Source: Avichristensenella sp031550455
Lineage (GTDB): Bacteria; Bacillota; Clostridia; Christensenellales; Aristaeellaceae
Direction of reading: 5' to 3'
Length of the DNA: 9,843 nt
Assembly (NCBI GenBank): GCA_031550455.1
Contig: JAVBOQ010000270.1
Span: 1-9,843, forward strand
The position numbers were made by a program, and so were the translations under genes. Of the stretch, positions 1 to 5,694 are shown in pieces. Every line of letters starts with the position of its first letter. Position 1 is the first letter of the stretch. The notes beneath the pieces were generated by a model. It was not told where the DNA came from, did no database searches, and saw only the letters and a list, made by a program, of their open reading frames with translations.

Positions 1-1
1 A

Positions 2-178
2 AATCGTTTTCGGAGCTGGGCGCTGTGGCTGTCGGTCGCGGCGCTCGTTGTTTTCTGCGTCAAGCAGTTCGGCGGGATCGACATTTCGGAGACCGTCAAC
101 GGGCTGCTGGACGTGCTGCTGCCCGTGCTGGTGGCGTTCGGGATTGTGAACAATCAAACGGATAAACAGAACTTTTAG
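2..178 (+). CDS. Phage holin, C-terminal part (5' end outside window)
   Basis: The open frame enters from the left edge and ends at TAG 176-178, giving 58 residues. It shows two hydrophobic stretches: roughly residues 5-19 (ALWLSVAALVVFCVK) and 35-48 (LLDVLLPVLVAFGIV). The tail reads GIVNNQTDKQNF. A membrane hairpin followed by a 'GI.NNPTDK..F'-like ending is typical of small phage holins of Gram-positive phages (phiLC3-like and related). Holins form holes in the cytoplasmic membrane that let the phage endolysin reach the cell wall. No endolysin gene is visible because the upstream side is cut off. An intrinsic terminator follows within 10 bp, so this is the last gene of the lysis cassette. 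The family call rests on the C-terminal pattern only. Confidence 0.72.
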   Translation, partial: NRFRSWALWLSVAALVVFCVKQFGGIDISETVNGLLDVLLPVLVAFGIVNNQTDKQNF

Positions 179-182
179 GTGC

Positions 183-213
183 GTGAAGCCGGGAGAAACC
201 CCGGCTCTTTCAC
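183..213 (+). terminator. Intrinsic terminator after holin
   Basis: The stem GCCGGG (188-193) pairs with CCCGGC (200-205) across a 6-nt loop, extended by an A-T pair. A short T-rich stretch (TCTTT) follows. Outer GTGAA/TTCAC arms (183-187 and 209-213) allow a longer stem. It begins 10 bp downstream of the holin stop and would end the lysis transcript. The T run is short, so termination may be incomplete. Confidence 0.7.
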
Positions 214-306
214 TCAAGCAACACAGATACAAGTCACGGCTTGCCACCTGTGAGTACAAAGAATTTGCTTCTCTATCTTGCGTAAAAAGCAAATAAATGA
301 TACTGT

Positions 307-312
307 AGGAGG
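307..312 (+). promoter_or_regulatory. Ribosome binding site that sets the HAD gene start
   Basis: AGGAGG lies 7 nt before ATG 320. It selects this ATG over the in-frame TTG at 278, which has no such site, and over the ATG at 359, which has only a weaker GAGGTG four bases upstream. Confidence 0.8.
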
Positions 313-319
313 CGAACAA

Positions 320-1309
320 ATGGAAAACCGGCAAATGCTGTGCTCGATGAGGTGCCCTATGGAACAGACGACAATAGCCATAATATGGGATTTTGACAAA
401 ACGCTTATAGATGGGTACATGCAAGACCCCATTTTTCGTCATTTTGGCGTTGATAGTGCGAAATTTTGGAAAGAAGTCAACGCACTTCCACAAAAGTATG
501 CAGAACAAGGCGTTCGCGTAAATAAAGATACGATTTATCTCAACCACTTCATCACATGCGTTCATCAAGGTATTTTCCCAGGCTTGAGCAATAATGCCCT
601 ATTGGAATTTGGGGCGGAACTGGTTTTCTATCCGGGTGTAAGGGAAATATTCAGAAGCCTTAAGCTAATTATCGCTAATAACTCAAAATATAGTAAACAC
701 GGCATTCATGTGGAGCATTATATTGTTAGTACAGGGTTGACCAATATGATCAGGGGTTCCGCAGTCGCACCTATGGTTGACGGAATATGGGGCTGTGAAT
801 TCATTGAGGATCCAATTCCTTCCGACTTGTCGACAAATCCAATGCCTGTTGATAAAACAGGCGTCAAGCAAGTCGGTTATATTATAGACAACACGTCAAA
901 AACACGTGCGCTATTTGAAATTAATAAAGGTGCAAACCATTATGATTACGTAGACGTAAATAGCAAAATGGATTACGATAAGCGGAGAGTGCCCTTCGAA
1001 AACATGATTTACATCGCTGATGGCCCGAGCGATGTGCCTGTGTTTTCCGTTCTTAAGCAATATGGCGGGCAGTCCTTTGCTGTTTATCCCAAGAATGATC
1101 GGGCTGCCTTTACTCAAGTGGATACCCTTCGAAAAGAAGGCCGTGTTGATATGTACGCAATAGCCGATTATTCGGAGGGTACGCAAGCGTATCTTTGGCT
1201 TACAACGAAAGCCGAAGATATCGCTGACAAAATTGCACGGAGGATCGAAGATGAAGTTCGGCGCAGTGCTTCAGCGCCTCCAGAACATTTACCCACAGGA
1301 AGGTCTTGA
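320..1309 (+). CDS. HAD-superfamily hydrolase, probable prophage cargo gene
   Basis: This 329-residue cytoplasmic protein carries the haloacid dehalogenase (HAD) phosphohydrolase motifs. Motif I is WDFDKTLI with nucleophile D24 and acid/base D26. Motif II is S137/T138 in YIVSTG. Motif III is probably K194 in NTSKTRA. Motif IV is IADGPSD with D234 and D238 for Mg2+ binding. The spacing between motifs I and II is about 110 residues and leaves room for a large cap domain. The fold therefore predicts Mg2+-dependent phosphoryl transfer through an aspartyl-phosphate, but the substrate cannot be told. The gene is visibly AT-richer than the chromosomal genes to the right, and it sits between a holin and a methylase relic, which suggests a gene carried by the phage. 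The last 16 or so residues (from about R314, ending HLPTGRS) are low-complexity and are read out of frame from the methyltransferase relic, so the natural C-terminus was probably lost at a recombination junction near 1250-1260. The start is ATG 320; ATG 359 is an alternative. Confidence 0.82.
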   Translation: MENRQMLCSMRCPMEQTTIAIIWDFDKTLIDGYMQDPIFRHFGVDSAKFWKEVNALPQKYAEQGVRVNKDTIYLNHFITCVHQGIFPGLSNNALLEFGAELVFYPGVREIFRSLKLIIANNSKYSKHGIHVEHYIVSTGLTNMIRGSAVAPMVDGIWGCEFIEDPIPSDLSTNPMPVDKTGVKQVGYIIDNTSKTRALFEINKGANHYDYVDVNSKMDYDKRRVPFENMIYIADGPSDVPVFSVLKQYGGQSFAVYPKNDRAAFTQVDTLRKEGRVDMYAIADYSEGTQAYLWLTTKAEDIADKIARRIEDEVRRSASAPPEHLPTGRS

Positions 1310-1445
1310 AAAAATTCTCGACCCGTTCGCCGGAAGCGGCTCCACGTTGCAAGCCGCCCGTCTGGAATGATATGACGCGACCGGGATAGAGCTGTCGCCG
1401 CATTACGCGCGCGTGGCGGCGGTGAGGGTGGGCGTGGAGTGCTAA
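1251..1445 (+). pseudogene. C-terminal relic of a DNA N4/N6 methyltransferase
   Basis: In the frame of ATG 1251 (+2 relative to the HAD gene, whose last 59 bp it overlaps) the translation includes ILDPFAGSGSTLQAARLE, then TGA at 1368-1370, then YDATGIELSPHYARVAAVR and a final TAA at 1443-1445. DPFxGSGxT is the S-adenosylmethionine-binding motif of beta-class DNA methyltransferases, and GIE(L/I)xxxYxxxAxxR is the usual segment just after it, near the C-terminus. The in-frame TGA stands where the family has Gly (LEGY), so a single GGA-to-TGA change explains it. The catalytic (D/N/S)PPY/W region, which would lie upstream, is absent. Such methylases are common in phages, where they modify phage or host DNA. 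ATG 1251 has no convincing ribosome binding site, so the fragment is most likely dead. Confidence 0.82.
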
Positions 1446-1534
1446 GATTTTTCAGCGTATCGCCTTCTCGACAGTGATACTGAACCGTCGTCAGATGTTG
1501 CTTTACATCGGTCGTTGCTAACGCACTGCTAACA

Positions 1535-1570
1535 AATAAGTAATATTACTTATTAAAAAATTACTTATTA
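1535..1570. repeat. AT-rich 20-bp palindrome with an 11-bp direct repeat
   Basis: AATAAGTAAT (1535-1544) is followed directly by its exact reverse complement ATTACTTATT (1545-1554). After a short A run, ATTACTTATTA recurs at 1560-1570, copying 1545-1555. Just upstream, TTGCTAAC (1515-1522) and CTGCTAAC (1526-1533) form another short direct repeat. Clustered short repeats beside a tRNA 3' end resemble integrase arm-type or excisionase sites, but no integrase is present to support that. It could also be a symmetrical protein-binding site. Confidence 0.6.
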
Positions 1571-1576
1571 AATGGC

Positions 1577-1613
1577 GAAACCCCTTGAAAACACTGGGTT
1601 TTCAAGGGGTTTC
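1577..1613 (-). repeat. Perfect 16-bp inverted repeat at the tRNA 3' end (terminator-like)
   Basis: GAAACCCCTTGAAAAC (1577-1592) and its exact reverse complement (1598-1613) enclose a 5-nt loop. The hairpin begins 2 bp beyond the encoded CCA of tRNA-Arg. Read on the minus strand it could stop the tRNA transcript, but the nearest T run (complement of 1555-1560) is some 17 bp further on, so it is not a textbook terminator. Its position also fits the border of a phage attachment site. Confidence 0.6.
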
Positions 1614-1615
1614 AC

Positions 1616-1692
1616 TGGCGCGCCCGACAGGATTCGAACCTGTGACCTTTTGATTCGTAGTCAAACACTCTATCCAGCTGAGCTACGGGCGC
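1616..1692 (-). tRNA. tRNA-Arg (anticodon ACG)
   Basis: The minus strand folds into a complete cloverleaf. The acceptor arms are GCGCCCG and CGGGCGC. The D arm is GCTC..GAGT. The anticodon stem is TTTGA/TCAAA with loop CTACGAA, so the anticodon is ACG, decoding CGU (and CGC/CGA after A34 is deaminated to inosine by TadA). The T arm is ACAGG-TTCGAAT-CCTGT. The discriminator base is G and the CCA end is encoded (1616-1618). The 3' end faces the prophage remnant, which fits phage integration into the 3' half of the gene. The gene is intact and has its own promoter. Confidence 0.97.
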
Positions 1693-1704
1693 TCAAACAG
1701 GTGT

Positions 1705-1733
1705 ATTTTACTTTGTTCCGCCGTATCTGTCAA
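1705..1733 (-). promoter_or_regulatory. Promoter of tRNA-Arg
   Basis: On the minus strand a perfect -35 box TTGACA (1728-1733) is separated by 17 bp from TAAAAT (1705-1710). The -10 box ends 12 bp before the first tRNA base, so the leader RNA would be only about five bases long. This is a near-consensus vegetative sigma factor promoter. Confidence 0.88.
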
Positions 1734-1736
1734 GAC

Positions 1737-1780
1737 AAACTTTTTCCGTTTGTTCTTCAAACTTTTCCCGTTTGTTCTTC
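1737..1780. repeat. 22-bp tandem duplication upstream of the tRNA promoter
   Basis: Two adjacent 22-bp copies (1737-1758 and 1759-1780) differ at one base only (TTTTTCCG versus TTTTCCCG). Seen from the minus strand they lie directly upstream of the -35 box, where A-rich runs in phase could act as an UP-like element. No protein site is recognised. Confidence 0.85.
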
Positions 1781-1850
1781 ATCCGCCTCCTCTCTATCCA
1801 CCGTCCCCATTTTTCACGGCAAACTGCTTGTCGTCAAAGCAATCACGGGG

Positions 1851-1876
1851 GCATCCTCCGGGATGCTCATTTTTTT
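1851..1876 (+). terminator. Orphan intrinsic terminator on the plus strand
   Basis: GCATCC (1851-1856), loop TCCG, GGATGC (1861-1866), then TCA and seven T's (1870-1876). Orientation is plus, yet no plus-strand gene lies between the tRNA and this point. It may be left over from a deleted gene, or it may block rightward transcription coming from the prophage side. Confidence 0.65.
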
Positions 1877-1879
1877 GTG

Positions 1880-2041
1880 CTACAGGGCGCGCATAATGCT
1901 CAGCGCCATGATGTCGTTGGAAGCGAACATCGCCGTGAAGGGAATGTCGGCATCCGCGAGTGAGAAGGTCGCCTCGTACGCTCGATGTTCGTCGTAATAG
2001 CCGGTGCGCATCAGACCGGGATCAGCGGGCAGCCCGGGAAA
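1880..2041 (-). pseudogene. Fragment of a LacI-family sugar-binding regulator
   Basis: The minus frame between TGA 2042-2044 and TAG 1880-1882 encodes 53 residues containing GLPADPGLMRTGYYDE, AYEAT and PFTAMFASNDIMALSIMRAL. These are hallmarks of the ligand-binding domain of LacI/GalR repressors: '(L/P)DP.LI..G.(Y/F)', then 'P.TA(I/V)F..ND..A.G...AL'. The frame stops straight after MRAL, where the family continues for about 60-70 more residues. The helix-turn-helix and first lobe are missing upstream. The neighbouring minus frame (about 2015-2160) is open but shows no clear family match, so a frameshift plus erosion is likely. An intact version would have been a carbohydrate-responsive repressor. 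It lies downstream of, and in the same direction as, the kinase gene. Confidence 0.75.
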
Positions 2042-2044
2042 TCA

Positions 2045-2160
2045 GGTTCCAAGGGTTGCCGCTGATCGTCCGCCCCGCCAACGCGGGTGGCGACGATTTG
2101 CCTTTCGATCTGGTCGGGCGGCTTGGTGATGTTTGCGCGCGGTGAGCGGCCCGGCGTCCT
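2045..2160. other. Decayed spacer with no recognisable gene
   Basis: This stretch lies between the LacI-type fragment and the histidine kinase stop. It is GC-rich and keeps one open minus frame (for example ITKPPDQIERQIVATRVGG) that I cannot assign to a family. It may be shifted remains of the upstream part of the regulator gene. No clear terminator for the kinase operon is seen here. Confidence 0.4.
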
Positions 2161-3861
2161 TCACCCGTCGTACACGTTCTCCAGCCGCACTGTCACCGAC
2201 GTTCCCATACCGGGCGCGCTTTCAAACGAAAGCCCGCTTCCCGCGCCGTACCGCGCCTGGATCCGCTTTTGCACGTTCCAAAGCCCGTAATGCGATTCCC
2301 GGAATGTCAGCAGGTTCGCGGCTTCCGTCTCGTCCATGCCTGCGCCGTCGTCCCGCACCAGAAAGCACAGCGTGTCGCCCTCCGCCCAGCCTTTGAGCAA
2401 AAGAACGCCTGATTTTTCCGGCGTGCCCATGATGCCGTGCAACACCGCGTTTTCGACGAGCGGCTGCAGGATCATTTTCGGAATCAGGACGCCGATAATG
2501 TCGGGGCCGACATCGGCCGTGTACTCGACCGCGCCCTGAAACCGGTAGTTCATGATGTGCATATAACTCGCCAGCATGTCGATTTCTCGCGATACCTCGA
2601 CCATCTCCTGACCCTGGTTTAAGCTGTTCCGAAGGTATGTCACCAGCCGGTCGATCAGCGCCGCCAGCGGCCTTTCGTTGTGCCGCAGCGCTTCCCAGCG
2701 GATGATGTCGAGCGTGTTGTACACAAAATGCGGGTTGATCTGCTCGTACAAAAGCCGCATCTCGGCCTGCTTCCGGCGCGCCTGTGCGTCGGTCAGATCC
2801 TCGACAAGCTGCTGCGTTTTGAGCGACATGGTGTTGAACGCTTCCTGCACGCGGCTGTACTCGTCGTCGCCCGCCACCCGCACCAGCACGCCCATTTCGC
2901 CTGATTCCATCCGTTGAATGCCCTTGAGCGTCGATTGCAGCCGCTTGTTGATGCTGTGCGTCACCAGCAGCGCGAACCCGACGCCGACCGCGGACAGCAC
3001 CACGGCGGCCCACAGGAACGTCAGCGGCAGCCCGTTGCCGCGCGGCAGCCCGGCGCGCGGGTAACTGACCGTCAGCGTCCAGCCGGCGCGGGCCAGCGGC
3101 GTCTCGATGGTCAGGAACCCCGCCTCCTTCGTGCGGGCGACGGCGTCGGCAAGGCTGGGTTCGGCAGACTGGTCAAACCCGCTCTGGTAGAGAATCGACA
3201 CCGGGCCGCGCATCAGGGCGAGGCCGCCCTCCGGGATCGACAGCCTCGCGAGCGGCGCGAACAGCGCGGCCGCGTCGACCTCCACCAGCAGGAACGCCAG
3301 CGCGCGGGCCTGATACGCCGGGTCGGTGATCCGCAGAACCATCTGGATCGAGCTTTTGCCCTGCGCGCGCGTCACCGAAAGCGCGCCGCTTGGGAGCCAC
3401 GTGACAGGCTGCTCAAAAAGCGGCCACGCGGCCTCGTTTTCGAGCAGCCGCACGCTGAAAATGTCGAGCGGATCGGACACGAACGTCGCGCGGCCGTCGA
3501 CCGCGAGCCGGACGCGGAGGACGCCCTGCTGGAACGCGATGGAGTCCATGATCGCGCGGAGCTGCTGGAAGCTGTCGTATTCCTCGCCGAGCGTGAGGCC
3601 CCGGATGCGCATCACACGCAGCGTGCCGAGCAGCCGCTCGTTGCTGCGGACCGCGCTGGCCGCGATTTCATAGCCGTGCATGCCGTTGTCGACCGCCAGC
3701 GCGGCCTGCTTTACGATTTCATGGTACGCCTCGCCTGTCTGCCGCACGAGCAACGCGTCGATGCTCACATACGCGTAGCCGGCCAGCGCGGACAGCGGCA
3801 AAAGCAGCAGCAGCAGGTAGGACAGGATCAGCTTCAGCCGAAGGCTCGCTTTTCGGTTCAT
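2161..3861 (-). CDS. Sensor histidine kinase, YesM-like (His_kinase/HATPase family)
   Basis: This 566-residue membrane kinase has a first membrane segment at about 11-31, an extracytoplasmic sensor region of about 250 residues, a second membrane segment at about 280-302 and a HAMP linker at about 303-357. The kinase core follows: the phospho-acceptor motif QINPHFVYNTLD with H378, the N box ILQPLVENAVLHG (N471), the G1 box DDGAGM (504-509), HYGLWNVQKRI at 524-534 and the G2 box GMGT (551-554). This is the layout of YesM-type kinases, which usually sense extracellular sugars, peptides or envelope conditions and phosphorylate a YesN-type regulator. The gene overlaps its partner regulator by ATGA (3858-3861), so translation is coupled. 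All catalytic motifs are present. The sensor domain gives no clue to the ligand. Usual YesM kinases adjoin sugar ABC importers, which are absent here. Confidence 0.93.
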   Translation of the reverse strand: MNRKASLRLKLILSYLLLLLLPLSALAGYAYVSIDALLVRQTGEAYHEIVKQAALAVDNGMHGYEIAASAVRSNERLLGTLRVMRIRGLTLGEEYDSFQQLRAIMDSIAFQQGVLRVRLAVDGRATFVSDPLDIFSVRLLENEAAWPLFEQPVTWLPSGALSVTRAQGKSSIQMVLRITDPAYQARALAFLLVEVDAAALFAPLARLSIPEGGLALMRGPVSILYQSGFDQSAEPSLADAVARTKEAGFLTIETPLARAGWTLTVSYPRAGLPRGNGLPLTFLWAAVVLSAVGVGFALLVTHSINKRLQSTLKGIQRMESGEMGVLVRVAGDDEYSRVQEAFNTMSLKTQQLVEDLTDAQARRKQAEMRLLYEQINPHFVYNTLDIIRWEALRHNERPLAALIDRLVTYLRNSLNQGQEMVEVSREIDMLASYMHIMNYRFQGAVEYTADVGPDIIGVLIPKMILQPLVENAVLHGIMGTPEKSGVLLLKGWAEGDTLCFLVRDDGAGMDETEAANLLTFRESHYGLWNVQKRIQARYGAGSGLSFESAPGMGTSVTVRLENVYDG

Positions 3862-4925
3862 GCGCGCGTCTCCCGGTACTGCTGCGGCGTCATGCCGGTG
3901 ACGCGGAAGAATGTCTGCGTGAAAAAGTCCGGGTCCATGTATCCGACCGCCTCGCCGACCGCGTATACCTTGTCGCGCGTGGTCCTTAACAGGGTTTTCG
4001 CCTTTTCCATGCGCACGGTGATCAGGTACTGCCGGATCGTCTCGCCGGTTTCGCGTTTGAACACCTTTTGCAGGTTGTTCGCCGACAGGTGCAGCTTTTC
4101 AGCCAGCGCGGACACGGTCAGGTTCTCGGCGTAATCCTCCTCGATCATGCGCTTCGCCCGCTCGACGAGCTTTGTCGACGGCTCGCCCTCCGTCTCCAGG
4201 ATCGCACCGATGTCGTCGACCGCTTCCTGCATCATCTTTGAAAGCTCCGAGAGCGCCGAAAAGCGGGTCAGCACGCTCAGGCGGCCCGCGACGCGGCGCG
4301 CCTGTTCGGTCAGCCCGTGCCGCTGCAGAATCTGCATCGCGTCGACGATCAGTTCGACGCAGATCGACGTGACCATCAGCCGGCTCTGGACGTCGCCCAA
4401 CCGGATCGCCTCAAACAGCGCGCGCACGCCGGCCGTCGCGTCCTGCCGCCGGTGTTCGGTCAGGGCGGCGGTCACGGCCGCGGATTTTTCCTTGATGTCG
4501 AACAGCAACTGCGGGTTCTGCTGCTGCCGCGCGGTCAGCGCGATCCGCTCCCGCGATATTTTCTCGCGCACGGACGCCAGCACGCCGACGATATGCTGTT
4601 CGCTGAACGGCTTGAGCAGGTAATCGACCGCGTCCTGCTGCAACGCCTGCCGGACATACGTCGTCTCGTCGTGCGCGCTGACCATGACCATTTTGATCCA
4701 CGGCCATGTCTGATGCACCTTCGCCAGCAGCGCGAGGCCGTTCATCCGCGGCATCACGACGTCGCAGAAAATGACGTCCGGCATGCACGCCTCGATCTGC
4801 TCGATCGCCTCGATGCCGTCGTTCGCCTGCGCGACAACCTCGCAATCGTACGCGGCCCACGGAATCGCTTCGCACATGCCGCGGCGTACGATGAAGTCGT
4901 CGTCCACAATCATGATTTTGAGCAT
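3858..4925 (-). CDS. AraC-type response regulator, YesN-like
   Basis: This is a 355-residue cytoplasmic regulator. The receiver domain (1-120) has the acidic pocket D8/D9, phospho-acceptor D55 in FCDVVMPRMNG, S83 and K105 in LLKPF. A helical linker of about 130 residues follows, longer than in OmpR-type regulators but normal for the YesN group. The C-terminus (about 251-353) is an AraC/XylS DNA-binding domain with two helix-turn-helix units: LTVSALAEKLHLSANNLQKVFK, then VYAVGEAVGYMDPDFFTQTF and the closing GMTPQQYR. It would be phosphorylated by the kinase encoded next and then activate transcription. A GGTGGT-type ribosome site precedes ATG 4925. The gene starts 15 bp after the GNAT stop, so it belongs to the same operon. 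Its target promoter is unknown; the divergent promoter region at about 5560-5660 is one candidate. Confidence 0.94.
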   Translation of the reverse strand: MLKIMIVDDDFIVRRGMCEAIPWAAYDCEVVAQANDGIEAIEQIEACMPDVIFCDVVMPRMNGLALLAKVHQTWPWIKMVMVSAHDETTYVRQALQQDAVDYLLKPFSEQHIVGVLASVREKISRERIALTARQQQNPQLLFDIKEKSAAVTAALTEHRRQDATAGVRALFEAIRLGDVQSRLMVTSICVELIVDAMQILQRHGLTEQARRVAGRLSVLTRFSALSELSKMMQEAVDDIGAILETEGEPSTKLVERAKRMIEEDYAENLTVSALAEKLHLSANNLQKVFKRETGETIRQYLITVRMEKAKTLLRTTRDKVYAVGEAVGYMDPDFFTQTFFRVTGMTPQQYRETRA

Positions 4926-4940
4926 CGCGCACCACCTGTT

Positions 4941-5471
4941 TTATTTGAACTCTTCTTTTAACAACCCATAGCACAGCCGGTCCACTCTTTGCCCGCCCAG
5001 ATACTGCGCCTTGCGCAGCCTGCCTTCGAGAACGAAGCCCAGCTTTTCAAGCGACCGCCGCGCGGCTGTGTTCGGCTCGAGCGTTTCGGCGGAAACGCGC
5101 TCGAGGCCAAGGTAACCGAACGCGTAGCCGAGGATCAGCCGCGCGGCCTCGACGCCGTAGCCGCGTCCGCGGTATTCGAGCCTGGAAAAGCCCATGCCAA
5201 GCGAGCAGGCGCGGCTTTCGCGGTCGATGCCCTGCAGCGCAGCGTCGCCGATGACCGCGCCGTCGTGCAGGAAGACGCCGAGCCGGACGTTGGTGTTCCC
5301 TTGCAGCCGCTGGATGTCGTCGAACCACGCGTCGGCCTTTTCAATAGACAGGCCGATCTGAAACGGCTCGACGATGTTATCGAAGTCATACTCGCTGTCG
5401 CGCCAGATGGCGCGGCAGTCCTCGCGCTCAAGCGTGGCCAGGTACACGCGCGCGCCCGTCAGCCGGATCAT
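4941..5471 (-). CDS. GNAT N-acetyltransferase, RimJ/RimL type
   Basis: The 176-residue protein shows the acetyltransferase_3 pattern: MIRLTGARVYLATLEREDC at the start, then VFLHDGAVIGDAALQGID, LGMGFSRLEYRGRGYGVEAA with the acetyl-CoA pyrophosphate loop RGRGYG (101-106), and EPNTAARRSLEKLGF (132-146). The family transfers acetyl from acetyl-CoA to an amino group, classically a ribosomal protein N-terminus (RimJ/RimL) but also small molecules and antibiotics. The acceptor cannot be told here. The start chosen is the ATG at 5471, which has GGAGG (5479-5483) 7 nt upstream. The ATG at 5516 is in frame but lacks a ribosome site, and the family consensus begins at MIRL. It is the first gene of an operon with the two-component system and has a promoter at 5564-5592. 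Confidence 0.9.
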   Translation of the reverse strand: MIRLTGARVYLATLEREDCRAIWRDSEYDFDNIVEPFQIGLSIEKADAWFDDIQRLQGNTNVRLGVFLHDGAVIGDAALQGIDRESRACSLGMGFSRLEYRGRGYGVEAARLILGYAFGYLGLERVSAETLEPNTAARRSLEKLGFVLEGRLRKAQYLGGQRVDRLCYGLLKEEFK

Positions 5472-5563
5472 GGCAATGCCTCCCCGGTATGAAATGAAAA
5501 ACCCGTCAAATTTCATGAAAAACAGCCATATGTACCCGAATCCACGGCGATTTCTGTCAATAC

Positions 5564-5592
5564 ACTATACTTCCGGCGGCTTACGCTGTCAA
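5564..5592 (-). promoter_or_regulatory. Promoter of the GNAT-regulator-kinase operon
   Basis: On the minus strand, TTGACA (5587-5592), a 17-bp spacer and TATAGT (5564-5569). Transcription would begin near 5557, leaving an untranslated leader of about 85 bases before ATG 5471. The leader contains ATGAAAAAC twice when read on the plus strand (5494-5502 and 5514-5522). No terminator-like or riboswitch fold is evident in it. Confidence 0.8.
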
Positions 5593-5598
5593 CGTCGA

Positions 5599-5613
5599 AA
5601 AACCGGCGGTTTT
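5599..5613. promoter_or_regulatory. Candidate operator between divergent promoters
   Basis: AAAACCG (5599-5605) and CGGTTTT (5607-5613) are exact inverted arms around one base. The site lies between the two opposed -35 boxes (5587-5592 and 5629-5634), a position where a bound dimer could control both directions. No regulator is known to bind this sequence, so the role is inferred from symmetry and place. Confidence 0.45.
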
Positions 5614-5628
5614 CCAGCCGGGAAGCCT

Positions 5629-5657
5629 TTGACAAACGCGCGCTGCTTCGCTATGAT
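5629..5657 (+). promoter_or_regulatory. Promoter of the ABC exporter locus
   Basis: TTGACA (5629-5634), a 17-bp spacer, then TATGAT (5652-5657). Transcription would start near 5664, about 30 bases before the translation start. This is a strong vegetative promoter shape. Confidence 0.88.
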
Positions 5658-5680
5658 ATACCATGCGCGAACCGTACGAA

Positions 5681-5686
5681 GGGAGG
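5681..5686 (+). promoter_or_regulatory. Ribosome binding site that favours a GTG start
   Basis: GGGAGG sits only 2 nt before the in-frame ATG at 5689, too close for initiation, but 8 nt before GTG 5695. The GTG is therefore the likelier start; the difference is two residues. Confidence 0.7.
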
Positions 5687-5694
5687 CGATGCCC

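Noticed and set aside
1251..1445. TGA inside the methylase frame as a recoded (Trp or Sec) codon
   Set aside because: TGA ends the HAD, kinase and regulator genes normally, no Sec-type hairpin is evident, and the fragment lacks its catalytic half, so a nonsense mutation is simpler.
1446..1534. Remnant of an integrase C-terminus on the minus strand
   Set aside because: The short open frame shows no Arg-His-Arg-Tyr type motif of tyrosine recombinases.
1708..1782. Minus-strand 24-codon frame (starting MKNKREKF) with GGAGG three bases before ATG
   Set aside because: The spacing is too short, the product is just the translation of the 22-bp tandem repeat, and its stop lies inside the tRNA -10 box.
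1572..1997. 141-codon plus-strand frame containing GAPDRIRTCDLLIRS
   Set aside because: This is the well-known false protein read from the antisense of a tRNA gene; here it covers tRNA-Arg at 1616-1692.
2914..4134. 406-codon plus-strand frame rich in Arg, Gln, Ala
   Set aside because: It lies antisense to the histidine kinase and part of the regulator, has the low-complexity composition of a GC-rich shadow frame, and shows no domain.
4317..4961. 214-codon plus-strand frame
   Set aside because: It is antisense to the response regulator and has shadow-frame composition.
5374..5694. N-terminal extension of the first exporter subunit
   Set aside because: The in-frame extension overlaps the GNAT gene, lies upstream of the promoter at 5629-5657 and has no ribosome site.
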